From Streptomyces sp. Tu 3180 (GTDB lineage Bacteria > Actinomycetota > Actinomycetes > Streptomycetales > Streptomycetaceae): a stretch of 64,000 nucleotides of DNA. The notes beneath the pieces were generated by a model that made no database searches, was not told the DNA's origin, and saw only the letters and a program-made list of their open reading frames with translations. Positions 46,458 through 55,310 of this stretch are shown one piece after another; the stretch's first letter is position 1, and the number at the start of each line of letters is the position of its first letter. A program made the translations under genes and the position numbers. Where the stretch lies: NCBI RefSeq assembly GCF_009852415.1, contig NZ_WOXS01000002.1, positions 5,248,001-5,312,000 on the forward strand, written 5' to 3'.

Positions 46458-47165
46458 ATGAACTCCCGTCAGCGCCGCGGCGTGATACTCCTGCTCCTGT
46501 CGGTCCTGTGCGCCCTCGGCGCGTTCGCCGGCGTGCTGTCCGTCATCAACGACGTGAAGTCCAAGGTGGGCCCCGAGGTCACCGCGTACCGGCTGAAAGC
46601 GGACGTGGCGCCCTACACCGCCCTCAGCACGGGCCAGTTCGAGAAGATCAAGATGCCCGAGCGGTGGCTGTCCGAGAACGCGGTCACCGACCTGCGCGAG
46701 ATCCGGGGCAAGATCGCCGTGACCACGCTGAAGGAAGGCTCCCTGCTGCAGAGCGACATGGTCGTGGACCAGCCCGAGCTGCAGCCGGGTCAGCAGGAGG
46801 TCGCCATCATGATCGACGCGGCGACCGGCGTCGCCGGCAAGATCACACCGGGCTCGGCGGTCAACGTCTACGCCACCTTCGAGGGCGAGCGCGAGGGCGA
46901 CCCCGCCCAGTCCAAGGTCATCGTGACGAACGCCAAGGTCCTGGACGTGGGCCGGCTCACCGCCCTCCAGCCCGACGAGGACGACCGCGGCCGGGAGCCC
47001 ACCGACGCCGTCCCGATCACCTTCGCGCTGTCCGCCCTCGACGCCCAGCGCATCACCTACGCCGAGTCGTTCGCCCAGCGGGTCCGGCTCGCGCTGGTGG
47101 CACCCGGCGGCGACACCACCGTCCCCGACTCGCAGCGGACGTACGAACTCGCGAAGGACAAGTGA
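46458..47165 (+). CDS. cpaB: CpaB/RcpC-like Flp pilus assembly protein (SAF domain)
   Basis: 235 aa. One N-terminal TM (GVILLLLSVLCALGAFAGVLSVI), then an SAF/RcpC domain (DVAPYTALSTGQFEKIKMPERWL...GKIAVTTLKEGSLLQSDMV) and the RcpC C-terminal beta region (GQQEVAIMIDAATGVAGKITPGSAVNVYATF). Predicted outside the membrane, where RcpC/CpaB supports pilus assembly or cell-wall passage. Starts ATG at 46458; tadZ follows after 9 nt. Confidence 0.9.
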   Translation: MNSRQRRGVILLLLSVLCALGAFAGVLSVINDVKSKVGPEVTAYRLKADVAPYTALSTGQFEKIKMPERWLSENAVTDLREIRGKIAVTTLKEGSLLQSDMVVDQPELQPGQQEVAIMIDAATGVAGKITPGSAVNVYATFEGEREGDPAQSKVIVTNAKVLDVGRLTALQPDEDDRGREPTDAVPITFALSALDAQRITYAESFAQRVRLALVAPGGDTTVPDSQRTYELAKDK

Positions 47166-47174
47166 GAGGCCCGC

Positions 47175-48428
47175 ATGTCCACGAGGATCCTCCCGGCAGT
47201 CGGCGACGCGGACGCGGTCCGGTCCATCACCACACTGCTCAGCCAGCTCCCCGACGCCGAGCCGGTGACCCCGGTGACCGACTCCACCCAGCTCGTCGAC
47301 ACCCTCGCGCGCCTGGCCGCCGAGTCCGTCGACGAACTGCCCGAGGTCGTGGTCGTGCACGAGCGGATCGGCCCCGTCCCCGCCCTGGAACTGATCCGTG
47401 AGGTCGCCCTGCGCTTCCCGGCCGTCGGCGTCATCCTCGTCACCTCCGACGCGAGCCCCGGCCTCTTCCAGGCCGCCATGGACTACGGCGCCCGCGGACT
47501 GGTCGCCCTGCCGCTGAGCTACGAGGAACTCGCCAGCCGCGTCCAGGCGGTCGCCCAGTGGTCGGTCGGCGTACGCCGCCACCTCGGCGCGGGCGGCGAC
47601 GTCTTCACCGGCGCCGGCGGCACGGTCGTCACGGTCAGCGGGGCCAAGGGGGGCGTGGGCACCACCCTCACGGCCGTCCAGCTCGCCCTCGCCGCCCAGG
47701 CCTCCGGACGCGCCACCGCCCTCGTCGACATGGACCTCCAGACCGGCGACGTCGCCTCCTACCTGGACGTCCAGTTCCGCCGGTCCGTCGTCGACCTCGC
47801 CGCGATCACCGACATCTCCCCGCGCGTCCTGGCCGACGCGGTCTTCCGGCACGACACCGGCGTCGCGCTGCTGCTCGCCCCCGCCGAGGGCGAACGCGGC
47901 GAGGACGTCACCGACCGGGCCGCCCGCCAGATCGTCAGCGCCCTGCGCTCCCGCTACGAGGTCGTCGTCATCGACTGCGGCGCCCAGCTCACCGGGGCCG
48001 GCGCGGCGGCGGTCGAGATGGCCGACACGGCCCTGCTGGTCACCACCCCGGACGTGATCGCCGTACGGGGCGCCAAGCGGGCGGTGCGGATGTGGGACCG
48101 GCTGCAGATCCGCAAGGCCGAGGAGACCACGGTGGTGGTCAACCGCCACACCCGGGCCACGGAGATCCAGCCCCCGCTCATCCAGCGGATCACCGGCACG
48201 TCGGTGGCGGCGACCGCGATCCCGGCCGGCTTCAGGGAACTGCAGGCGGTCGTGGACGCGGGCCGCGTCCACGAACTGGAGAACAAGAGCGCGGTCAAGC
48301 AGGCCATGTGGGGCCTGGCCGGCGAACTCGGCCTGGTCAGGGCCGCCGAGGGCGCCCACAGGGCGGGACGGCTGCGCGGCGACCGGGGGTCGGTGAGCTT
48401 CCGGCGCCGCAGGGACGGAGGGGGATGA
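47175..48428 (+). CDS. tadZ: TadZ/CpaE-like pilus localisation ATPase
   Basis: 417 aa. The N-terminal receiver-like domain (about 1-125) lacks a standard phospho-acceptor pattern. The ParA/MinD ATPase domain (about 148-400) has the deviant Walker A SGAKGGVGTT (156-164) and switch DMDLQTGDVASYLDVQ. TadZ proteins place the Tad machinery at the membrane. SD GAGAGG upstream; stop overlaps the TadE start (ATGA). Confidence 0.92.
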   Translation: MSTRILPAVGDADAVRSITTLLSQLPDAEPVTPVTDSTQLVDTLARLAAESVDELPEVVVVHERIGPVPALELIREVALRFPAVGVILVTSDASPGLFQAAMDYGARGLVALPLSYEELASRVQAVAQWSVGVRRHLGAGGDVFTGAGGTVVTVSGAKGGVGTTLTAVQLALAAQASGRATALVDMDLQTGDVASYLDVQFRRSVVDLAAITDISPRVLADAVFRHDTGVALLLAPAEGERGEDVTDRAARQIVSALRSRYEVVVIDCGAQLTGAGAAAVEMADTALLVTTPDVIAVRGAKRAVRMWDRLQIRKAEETTVVVNRHTRATEIQPPLIQRITGTSVAATAIPAGFRELQAVVDAGRVHELENKSAVKQAMWGLAGELGLVRAAEGAHRAGRLRGDRGSVSFRRRRDGGG

Positions 48429-48823
48429 GCATGCGGGCCGCACCACCTGCACGCGACCGTGACCGGGGCCAGGTCACCGTCGAGTTCCTCGGCATGACAC
48501 CGACGATCCTCGTGACGCTGGTGGTGCTGTGGCAGCTCGTACTGGTGGGGTACACGTTCACGCTCGCGGGGAATGCTGCGGACGAGGCCGTGCGGGCGGG
48601 GACGGCGGCGGCGCCGGGCGCGCGCCAGGGCGCCTGCCAGGAGGCCGGACTGGACAAGCTGTCGGGAGCGTGGGCGGGGGGAGCGACCGTGAACTGCACG
48701 ACCGCGGGCGGGTTCGTGACCGCCGACGTGGAGCTGAGCGTCCCCGTCCTCTTCCCGGGCACCGTCTCCTTCCCCTTCGACGTGGAGGGCCACGCGGGCG
48801 CCGTCGAGGAGGAGGTGGACTGA
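48425..48823 (+). CDS. TadE-like pseudopilin
   Basis: 132 aa. Class III prepilin-like motif RGQVTVEFLGM (cleavage expected after Gly) followed directly by one TM (TPTILVTLVVLWQLVLVGYTF). The remaining C-terminal domain is exported, with a Cys pair (QGACQEAG and VNCTTAG). TadE-type minor pseudopilins are cut by a prepilin peptidase and help nucleate Flp pili. ATGA overlap with tadZ. Confidence 0.9.
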   Translation: MSMRAAPPARDRDRGQVTVEFLGMTPTILVTLVVLWQLVLVGYTFTLAGNAADEAVRAGTAAAPGARQGACQEAGLDKLSGAWAGGATVNCTTAGGFVTADVELSVPVLFPGTVSFPFDVEGHAGAVEEEVD

Positions 48824-48824
48824 G

Positions 48825-49211
48825 ATGCCGTACCCCCCCGGGCCCCGCCGCGGCCTCCGCGGCCCGCGCGGGCCCCGCGACCGCGGTCAGGCGGCGCTCG
48901 AATACCTGGGCTTCCTCCCCGTCCTGCTCATCGTCGCCATGGCCGCCGTACAGCTCGGCCTGATCGCCTACACCGCCCAGCAGGCCGGCACCGCGGCCCG
49001 CGCGGGAGCGCGCAGCGCGTCGCTCGACCGGGGCGCCGGACCGGCCTGCACGGCCGCGGTCAGCGACTGGCTGGCCGGCCGCACCGACTGCGGCGCGGCG
49101 GAGGGCGGCGACGAGGTGACCGTCACCGCCACGATCGACATCCCCTCGATCGTGCCGGGCTGGGACTTCGGCCCCGCCCGCAAGACCGCCACGATGCCGC
49201 TCGACCACTGA
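48825..49211 (+). CDS. TadE/TadF-like pseudopilin
   Basis: 128 aa, ATG one base after the previous TGA. Basic leader, motif RGQAALEYLGF, TM (LPVLLIVAMAAVQLGLIAY), then an exported domain with two Cys (PACTAAV, TDCGAAE). Second minor pseudopilin of the locus. The Glu at +5 of the predicted mature start is retained in both. Confidence 0.9.
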   Translation: MPYPPGPRRGLRGPRGPRDRGQAALEYLGFLPVLLIVAMAAVQLGLIAYTAQQAGTAARAGARSASLDRGAGPACTAAVSDWLAGRTDCGAAEGGDEVTVTATIDIPSIVPGWDFGPARKTATMPLDH

Positions 49212-49262
49212 CCGGGGACGAGGACCGACGAGCACCCACGAGGACCGAGGAGCACCGGACTC

Positions 49263-50600
49263 ATGAGCCTGCGGGCACGCATCAACTCCCCCGAGGAGAA
49301 CACCGGACGGGGCGAGGACGGCCACCTGGTCGCCTCCTACCGCGCCAAGCTCCTCGAGGAGATCGACCTCGCGGAGATGAGTTCACTCGCCGCGGCCGAG
49401 CGCCGCGCGCGGCTGGAGCGCGTGCTCGGCCACATCATCAGCCGCGAGGGCCCGGTCCTGTCGACCGTCGAACGCTCCCAGCTGATCCGCCGGGTCGTCG
49501 ACGAGGCGCTGGGCCTCGGCATCCTGGAACCCCTCCTGGAGGACGCGTCGATCACCGAGATCATGGTGAACGGCCCCGACGCGATCTTCGTCGAGCGCGG
49601 CGGCCGGGTGGAACAGCTCCCGCTGCGGTTCGCCTCCAACGACCAGCTCATGCAGACGATCGAGCGCATCGTCTCCACGGTCAACCGCCGCGTCGACGAG
49701 TCCAACCCGATGGTCGACGCCCGCCTCCCCTCCGGCGAGCGCGTCAACGTCATCATCCCGCCGCTGTCCCTGACCGGCGCCATCCTCACCATCCGCCGCT
49801 TCCCGCGCTCCTTCACCCTCCACGAGCTCATCGGCCTCGGCTCGCTCGACGAGCACATGCTCCACCTGCTGGCCGGCCTGGTGCAGGCGCGCTTCAACGT
49901 CATCGTCTCGGGCGCGACGGGCACCGGGAAGACGACCCTGCTGAACGCCCTCTCCGGCCTGATCCCCGAGGGCGAGCGCATCATCACCATCGAGGACTCC
50001 GCCGAACTCCAGCTCCAGCAGCCGCACGTCATCCGTCTGGAGTCCCGCCCGCCGAACGTCGAGGGCAAGGGCCGGGTCACCATCCGCGACCTGGTGCGCA
50101 ACTCGCTGCGCATGCGCCCCGACCGCATCGTCGTCGGTGAGGTCCGCGGCGGCGAGTCGCTGGACATGCTCCAGGCGATGTCCACCGGCCACGACGGCTC
50201 CCTCGCCACCGTCCACGCCAACAGCGCCGAGGACGCGCTGATGCGCCTGCAGACCCTCGCCTCCATGTCCGACGTCGAGATCCCCTTCGTCGCGCTGCAC
50301 GACCAGATCAACAGCGCCGTCGACGTGATCGTCCAGCTCACCCGCTTCGCCGACGGCGCCCGCCGCATCACCGAGATCGCCCTGCTGGAGAGCCACGGCG
50401 GCGAGCCGTACCGGCTGGCCACGGTCGCCCGCTTCCACGCCCGGCCGATGACCGCCGACGGCCGGATCCACGGCGCCTTCGAGTACTACCCGCTCCCGCG
50501 CCGCACCGCCGACCGCCTCTACATGGCGAGCCAGCCCGTCCCCCAGGCCTTCGGCATCGCCCAGTCCGCCGACCAGCTCGCCACCCGAGAAGCCAGGTAG
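49263..50600 (+). CDS. tadA: TadA/CpaF-type secretion ATPase
   Basis: 445 aa GspE/VirB11-superfamily hexameric ATPase. Walker A GATGTGKTT (217-225); Walker B region IRDLVRNSLRMRPDRIVVGEVRGGESLDMLQAMSTGHDGSLATVHANS (Asp box and His box). N-terminal helical domain LIRRVVDEALGLGILEPLLEDASITEIMVNGPD is the CpaF hallmark. Powers Flp pilus extension (and possibly retraction) at the inner face of the membrane. Starts ATG 49263; tadB follows after 11 nt. Confidence 0.96.
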   Translation: MSLRARINSPEENTGRGEDGHLVASYRAKLLEEIDLAEMSSLAAAERRARLERVLGHIISREGPVLSTVERSQLIRRVVDEALGLGILEPLLEDASITEIMVNGPDAIFVERGGRVEQLPLRFASNDQLMQTIERIVSTVNRRVDESNPMVDARLPSGERVNVIIPPLSLTGAILTIRRFPRSFTLHELIGLGSLDEHMLHLLAGLVQARFNVIVSGATGTGKTTLLNALSGLIPEGERIITIEDSAELQLQQPHVIRLESRPPNVEGKGRVTIRDLVRNSLRMRPDRIVVGEVRGGESLDMLQAMSTGHDGSLATVHANSAEDALMRLQTLASMSDVEIPFVALHDQINSAVDVIVQLTRFADGARRITEIALLESHGGEPYRLATVARFHARPMTADGRIHGAFEYYPLPRRTADRLYMASQPVPQAFGIAQSADQLATREAR

Positions 50601-50611
50601 GAACCGTCCCC

Positions 50612-51556
50612 ATGGATCTGCAGAACCTGATCACGCTGACCACCGGCGTCACGCTGCTGACCTGCGTCCTCGCGGTCGTCGGCGTGCACTCCTACGCCAC
50701 CGGCAAGGCACAGCGGCAGGCGCTGGTGGACCGGCTGTCGGCCACCGGCCAGATCCCGGTCGCCGGCCGCCGGCGCCACTTCCCCACCCTGGACCGCCGT
50801 CTGCGCCGCACCGGGTTCGGCCGGAAGCTGGAACTGCGCCTGATGGCCACCGGCCTGGACATCACCCCCGGCGAGTTCTTCGCCGCCATGCTCGCCACGG
50901 TCGCAGGCCTCTGGCTCGTCGGCCAGGCGACCCTCGCCCCCTTCTTCGGCCCGATCGCCGGGCTGCTCGGCATCTGGGTGGCGGTCCAGTTCCTCAACTG
51001 GCAGCGCCAGAAGCGCATCGAGAAGTTCATCAACCAACTCCCCGAACTGGCCCGCATCCTGGCCAACGCCACCCAGGCCGGTCTGGCCCTGCGGACGGCG
51101 ATCGGCATGGCGGCGGAGGAACTGGAGGCCCCCGCCGGGGAGGAACTGTCCAAGGTCGCCAACCAGCTGGCGGTCGGCGCCTCGATGGACGACGCGCTCG
51201 GCGAACTCGCCGACCGCCTCCCCTCCCGCGAACTGGTCGTCCTGGTCACCACCCTGGTGCTGTCCAACCGGGCGGGCGGCCAGGTGGTGAGCGCGCTCAG
51301 GAACCTGACCGAGACGCTGGAGGAACGCAAGGAGACGCGGCGGGAGGTGAGGACGCAGCTCTCCCAGGTCAGCATGACCTCGTACGCCGTCCCCGTCCTC
51401 GGCGTCGGCTCCCTCTTCCTGATGAACGGCGTGAAGGACGGCGCCCTGGAGCGCATGACCGGCTCCCCGGCCGGCCAGGCCGCGGTGATCATCGCCTTCG
51501 GGCTCTACGCCGTCGGCTTCGTCCTCATCCGCCGCCTGTCCCGCATCGACGTCTGA
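50612..51556 (+). CDS. tadB: TadB-like inner-membrane platform protein
   Basis: 314 aa, T2SS-F domain (about 135-265: INQLPELARILANATQAGLALRTAIGMAAEE) between TM segments (about 8-28, 88-130, and two at 268-310). With TadC it forms the membrane platform on which TadA acts. SD GGAACC region before ATG at 50612. Confidence 0.93.
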   Translation: MDLQNLITLTTGVTLLTCVLAVVGVHSYATGKAQRQALVDRLSATGQIPVAGRRRHFPTLDRRLRRTGFGRKLELRLMATGLDITPGEFFAAMLATVAGLWLVGQATLAPFFGPIAGLLGIWVAVQFLNWQRQKRIEKFINQLPELARILANATQAGLALRTAIGMAAEELEAPAGEELSKVANQLAVGASMDDALGELADRLPSRELVVLVTTLVLSNRAGGQVVSALRNLTETLEERKETRREVRTQLSQVSMTSYAVPVLGVGSLFLMNGVKDGALERMTGSPAGQAAVIIAFGLYAVGFVLIRRLSRIDV

Positions 51557-51589
51557 GCGGCCGGACCGGCACAGGAGGGACTGACTGAC

Positions 51590-52477
51590 ATGGCACTTCT
51601 GCTCGCACTGGCCATGGGCCTCGGTGTCTGGGGCGTCTTCGCCGGCATCCGCATGTACCGGGCCGAGGCGAAACTCCCCGGGGACCTGGCCCTCGCCCTG
51701 GAGGTCGGCTCCACCCGCACCGGCGCGGTCGACTCGCTCGTCGACCGCATGGGCATGCGCTACGCCCCCGCCGTGCTGCGCCTCATGGGCCCCAAGCAGG
51801 TCGCCAGGTACCGCCGCAAGATCGACCTCGCGGGCAACCCCGGCGGCCTCACCCTCGACCGCTACGCCGCCCGCCGCGCCGTCTACGGCGCCCTCGGCGG
51901 CGTCGGCTTCCTGGTCTTCCTCATGCGCGGCCAGCTCTTCGTGGCCCTGCTGCTGCTCGCCTTCGGGGCGTTCTGGACGGAGGTCGGCATCTGGTCGGCG
52001 ATCCGCATCCGCAAGGACGTGATCGAGCGGACGCTGCCGGACTTCCTGGACGTGCTGGCGGTCGTGGTGAGCGCCGGGCTCGGATTCCGCCAGGCACTGG
52101 ACAGGGTGGCCTCGAAGTACGAGGGTCCCTGGGCCGACGAACTGCGCATCACCCTCCGCCAGATGGACCTGGGCATGAGCCGCCGCCAGGCCTTCGCGGA
52201 ACTGCGCCGCCGCAACGACTCCGAACAGGTCGCCATGTTCGTCACCGCGCTGCAGCAGGGCGAGGAACTGGGCGCGCCGATCGTCGACACGCTGGTGTCC
52301 CTGGCCAAGGACATGCGCCGCACGGACGCCCAGAACGCCCGCCGCAAGGCCGCCCGCGCGGTCCCCAAGGCCACCATGATGATCACCACGTTCATGGTCC
52401 CGGCCACCATGATCCTCCTCGGCGCCGGCCTGATCCTCGGCTCCGGCACCGACTTCGGCTCGATCACGGGCGAGTAG
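51590..52477 (+). CDS. tadC: TadC-like inner-membrane platform protein
   Basis: 295 aa, T2SS-F domain (about 140-265: LPDFLDVLAVVVSAGLGFRQALDRVASKYEGPWADELRITLRQMDLGMSRRQAFAELRRR). TM segments at 1-22, 95-135 and 270-290. Partner of TadB. AGGAGGG 9 nt ahead of the ATG. Confidence 0.93.
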   Translation: MALLLALAMGLGVWGVFAGIRMYRAEAKLPGDLALALEVGSTRTGAVDSLVDRMGMRYAPAVLRLMGPKQVARYRRKIDLAGNPGGLTLDRYAARRAVYGALGGVGFLVFLMRGQLFVALLLLAFGAFWTEVGIWSAIRIRKDVIERTLPDFLDVLAVVVSAGLGFRQALDRVASKYEGPWADELRITLRQMDLGMSRRQAFAELRRRNDSEQVAMFVTALQQGEELGAPIVDTLVSLAKDMRRTDAQNARRKAARAVPKATMMITTFMVPATMILLGAGLILGSGTDFGSITGE

Positions 52478-52628
52478 GACGGGGGCAGGGTGCGATGACG
52501 ACGACCGGGGACCGCGCGGGGGCCGCACGGGGCTGCTCCGCCGACGCCCCAGGACTCCCGAGATCACCACCCCGCCCGCGGGCACGGTCCTGCCCGCCCA
52601 CGTCCGGACGGGCGCGCCGGACGTCCCG

Positions 52629-54065
52629 GTGACGTCGGCGACGCCGGTGCTGCCGCCGGGCTGGGAGGCGGCGGTCGGGGCAGGAGCCGGCGGGCCGGCG
52701 CACGACGGGAGAGCCGCCGACGGCGCGGGCGGCGCGGGCGGCGCGGGCGGCACCGAGGACCCGGCCGACGGCCGGACGCACCCCCCACGACCCGCACCCG
52801 CACCCGCGCCCGCCCCGGACGTGGACATCCAGGTCAACGCCCTCCAAGCCCTGTGCCGGCAGGCGTTCGGCTTCCGCCTGGCGATGATCGCCCTGGCCGC
52901 CCCCGCCGCCCTCCTGAACGCCGGCCCCGGCTGGGGCACCCGCCTGGTCGGCATCGCGGTGGTCGTCACCTTCATGGCGTCCTACCTCCTCTTCCGCGAC
53001 TGGGAACGCTTCGGCCCCCTCCTCCTGCGCCACCCCACACTCCTCGCGGTGGACACCCTCTTCGGCGCCCTGCTCCTGATCTCGGCGGGCCCGGACACGA
53101 CCCTCGCCTACGTCAGCGTCTGCACCCCCCTCCTGGCGGGCCTGGTCTACGGCTGGCGCGGCGCGGCGGTCTTCGCCTCCCTCCAGGGCCTGATCCTGCT
53201 CCTGGTCTACGCGACCGTGGAGGACCCGCACGCGGGCCCGGCGGAGACGCTGCTCCTGCCCGGCCTCTGCGTGGTCGCGGGGGCGGTCGGCTCGAGCCTG
53301 CGCAACCTCATGCTCCGCTTCGGCGCGGCGACCCGGGCCCTGACGACGGTCCAGGCCCGCCTGGCCGTCACGGAGGCGGTCAGCGCCGAACGCGCCCGCC
53401 TGGCCCGGGAGATGCACGACTCGGTGGCGAAGACCCTGCACGGCGTCGCCCTGGCGGCGGACGGCCTGGCGGGCTCGGCGGGCGCCCGGCCCGTGGACCC
53501 GGCCCTGGTGAGGCAGCAGGCGGAACTGGTCGCCCGCTCGGCCCGCCGCGCGGCGGCGGAGTCCCGCGAACTCCTCGCCGACCTGCGCCGCGAGTCGGAC
53601 CCGGACCAGGGCACCGACGTCCTGGTCGAACTGGCGGCCCGCACGCGTGACTTCGGCGCCCGCACCGGCCTGCCGACGACGTACCGCCCGACGGGCGGCG
53701 ACACGGTCCCGCCGGTTCCGCCGGCGGTGGCCCGCCAGCTCCTGACCATCGCCTCGGAGGCCATGGAGAACGCCCACCGCCACGCCGGACCGACCCGGGT
53801 CGACGTCCACGCGGGCGTCCACGGAGACCTGCTCCGCATCAGCGTCCACGACGACGGCCGCGGCCTCCCGCCCGGCACGAACCTCGAACAACTCCGCCGT
53901 GCGGGCCACTTCGGCCTGCTCGGCATGGTCGAACGGGCGGCCTCCGTCGGCGCCCGCATCCGCATAGGCCGTGGCTCGCACGCCCGGGGCACGGAGGTCC
54001 GCCTGGAACTCCCCCTGGCGGCCGTGACGGCACCGGCTCCGCGTCCCGCGGAGGCGGCCCCGTGA
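52629..54065 (+). CDS. NarL-type sensor histidine kinase
   Basis: 478 aa from GTG at 52629. A disordered N-terminus, then about 5-6 TM helices (residues 80-225), HisKA_3 box with phospho-His263 (RLAREMHDSVAKTLHGV) and HATPase_c (EAMENAHRHAG; DDGRGLPPG; GHFGLLGMVERAASVGA). Pairs with the response regulator that follows (GTGA/ATG coupling). The start is unsure: an ATG at 52495 right after tadC opens a 46-codon frame ending in the GTGA at 52629. The histidine-kinase frame itself stays open upstream, so either a tiny upstream ORF or a frameshifted N-terminus is present. Confidence 0.87.
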   Translation: MTSATPVLPPGWEAAVGAGAGGPAHDGRAADGAGGAGGAGGTEDPADGRTHPPRPAPAPAPAPDVDIQVNALQALCRQAFGFRLAMIALAAPAALLNAGPGWGTRLVGIAVVVTFMASYLLFRDWERFGPLLLRHPTLLAVDTLFGALLLISAGPDTTLAYVSVCTPLLAGLVYGWRGAAVFASLQGLILLLVYATVEDPHAGPAETLLLPGLCVVAGAVGSSLRNLMLRFGAATRALTTVQARLAVTEAVSAERARLAREMHDSVAKTLHGVALAADGLAGSAGARPVDPALVRQQAELVARSARRAAAESRELLADLRRESDPDQGTDVLVELAARTRDFGARTGLPTTYRPTGGDTVPPVPPAVARQLLTIASEAMENAHRHAGPTRVDVHAGVHGDLLRISVHDDGRGLPPGTNLEQLRRAGHFGLLGMVERAASVGARIRIGRGSHARGTEVRLELPLAAVTAPAPRPAEAAP

Positions 54066-54088
54066 AGACGCCGAGAGGAGGCAGCCCC

Positions 54089-54952
54089 ATGCAACCGCCG
54101 CCGAACCCCTTCGAGAACGTCCCCCCGCCCGCCGCGCTCCGTGTCGTGGTGGCCGACGACAACCCGGTGGTCCGCGCCGGCCTGACCGCCCTGCTCACCG
54201 GCCGCGCGGACATCACGGTCGTGGCGGAGGCGGCGGACGGCAGAGAGGCCTACGAGGCGGCCCACTCCCACCGTCCCGACGTCGTCCTCCTCGACGTCCG
54301 CATGCCGGGCGTGGACGGCATCTCGGCGCTGCCCCACCTGGTGCGGATCGCCCCGGTCGTGATGCTGACGTACAGCAGGGAGGCGGAGGTCGTCCAGGAG
54401 GCGCTGCGCAGGGGAGCGGGCGGCTACCTGGTCCACGGCGAGTTCACGGCCGACCAGCTGGTGTCGGCGGTGCGGGACGTCAAGGAGGGCAGGGCCCACT
54501 TCACGTCCACGGCGGCGGGGGCGTTGCTGGCGCAACTGCGTCAGGAGCCCAGGACGGATCAAGTGTTGCCGGACGGGCTGGGCGCCTCGCGCACAAATCC
54601 CGGAATCCTACCGGGATTCGGCCCGCCCCATGCCCCGTCCTCACTTGCTTCTGCGGAAAACCTTTCGCAGATGCAACCGTATGTGGCACAGTCGTCGTCT
54701 GGGTGGACGGGCGGCCGCCCGGCCGCTCCCGACAGGTCGAGGTTCCGGCTGAGCACGAGAGAGGCGGAGATCATGGACCTCATCGCGTCCGGCATGAACA
54801 ACCAGCAGATCGCCGCCGCGTGCTTCATCAGCGAGAAGACGGTCAAGAACCACATCAACCGCATCTTCGCCAAGCTCCACAGCACCAGCCGCTCCCAGGC
54901 CGCCGCGAAGTGGCTCGGCACGGCACCGGGTTCCGGCCGGGAAGTGGGGTGA
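54089..54952 (+). CDS. NarL/FixJ-family response regulator
   Basis: 287 aa from ATG at 54089, chosen because GAGGAGG lies 7 nt upstream; GTG at 54062 overlapping the kinase stop is the alternative. Receiver domain (about 15-135) with DD (23-24), phospho-Asp69 (VVLLDVRMPG) and Lys-containing end. A long Pro/Ser linker (about 155-205), then a LuxR-type HTH (LSTREAEIMDLIASGMNNQQIAAACFISEKTVKNHINRIFAKL). It probably controls pilus genes; the TGGGCCC-rich elements before flp and the toxin gene are candidate sites. Confidence 0.92.
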   Translation: MQPPPNPFENVPPPAALRVVVADDNPVVRAGLTALLTGRADITVVAEAADGREAYEAAHSHRPDVVLLDVRMPGVDGISALPHLVRIAPVVMLTYSREAEVVQEALRRGAGGYLVHGEFTADQLVSAVRDVKEGRAHFTSTAAGALLAQLRQEPRTDQVLPDGLGASRTNPGILPGFGPPHAPSSLASAENLSQMQPYVAQSSSGWTGGRPAAPDRSRFRLSTREAEIMDLIASGMNNQQIAAACFISEKTVKNHINRIFAKLHSTSRSQAAAKWLGTAPGSGREVG

Positions 54953-54991
54953 CCTGCGATGACGGTAGGGGGGAAGAGGAACTGGGCCTGC

Positions 54992-55013
54992 GATTGGGCC
55001 CGGGATTGGGCCC
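54992..55013. promoter_or_regulatory. Direct repeat GATTGGGCCC x2 upstream of flp
   Basis: Two identical 10-mers start 12 nt apart, 100-121 nt before the Flp start. A related element (GATTTGGGCCC within TGGGCCC-AC-GGGCCCA, 57843-57862) precedes the toxin gene. Possible shared regulator site; in GC-rich DNA such strings can recur by chance. Confidence 0.4.
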
Positions 55014-55112
55014 TGGGGCCCTCCGGCGAACGGGGTGCGCGCCCCTACGTTGCTCATGTCGAAAGCGGCACCGCGAAGGAGGCCGCTACCGCGTCAGCCG
55101 GAGGGGAACACC

Positions 55113-55310
55113 ATGAGCAACTGGATCAACACGACGGTCGCGTACCTCCAGTCCCGCGCGGCCCGCAACGACAAGGGCCAGACCGCGGTGGAGTACCTGG
55201 GCATCATCGCGGTGGTCGTGGCGATCGTACTGGCGATCACGGGGACGGACATCGGCGAGTCGATCTACGACGCCATTACGAACCAGATCGCGGAAGTCAC
55301 GGGCGGCTGA
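55113..55310 (+). CDS. flp: Flp-type major pilin
   Basis: 65 aa. Leader of about 25 residues ending KG, cleavage motif G/QTAVEYLGI, then the single hydrophobic helix (IIAVVVAIVLAITG) and a short polar tail. Size and motif are those of actinobacterial Flp pilins. GGAGGGG 6 nt upstream of ATG at 55113. This is the pilus subunit made mature by a prepilin peptidase not encoded in this window. Confidence 0.93.
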   Translation: MSNWINTTVAYLQSRAARNDKGQTAVEYLGIIAVVVAIVLAITGTDIGESIYDAITNQIAEVTGG

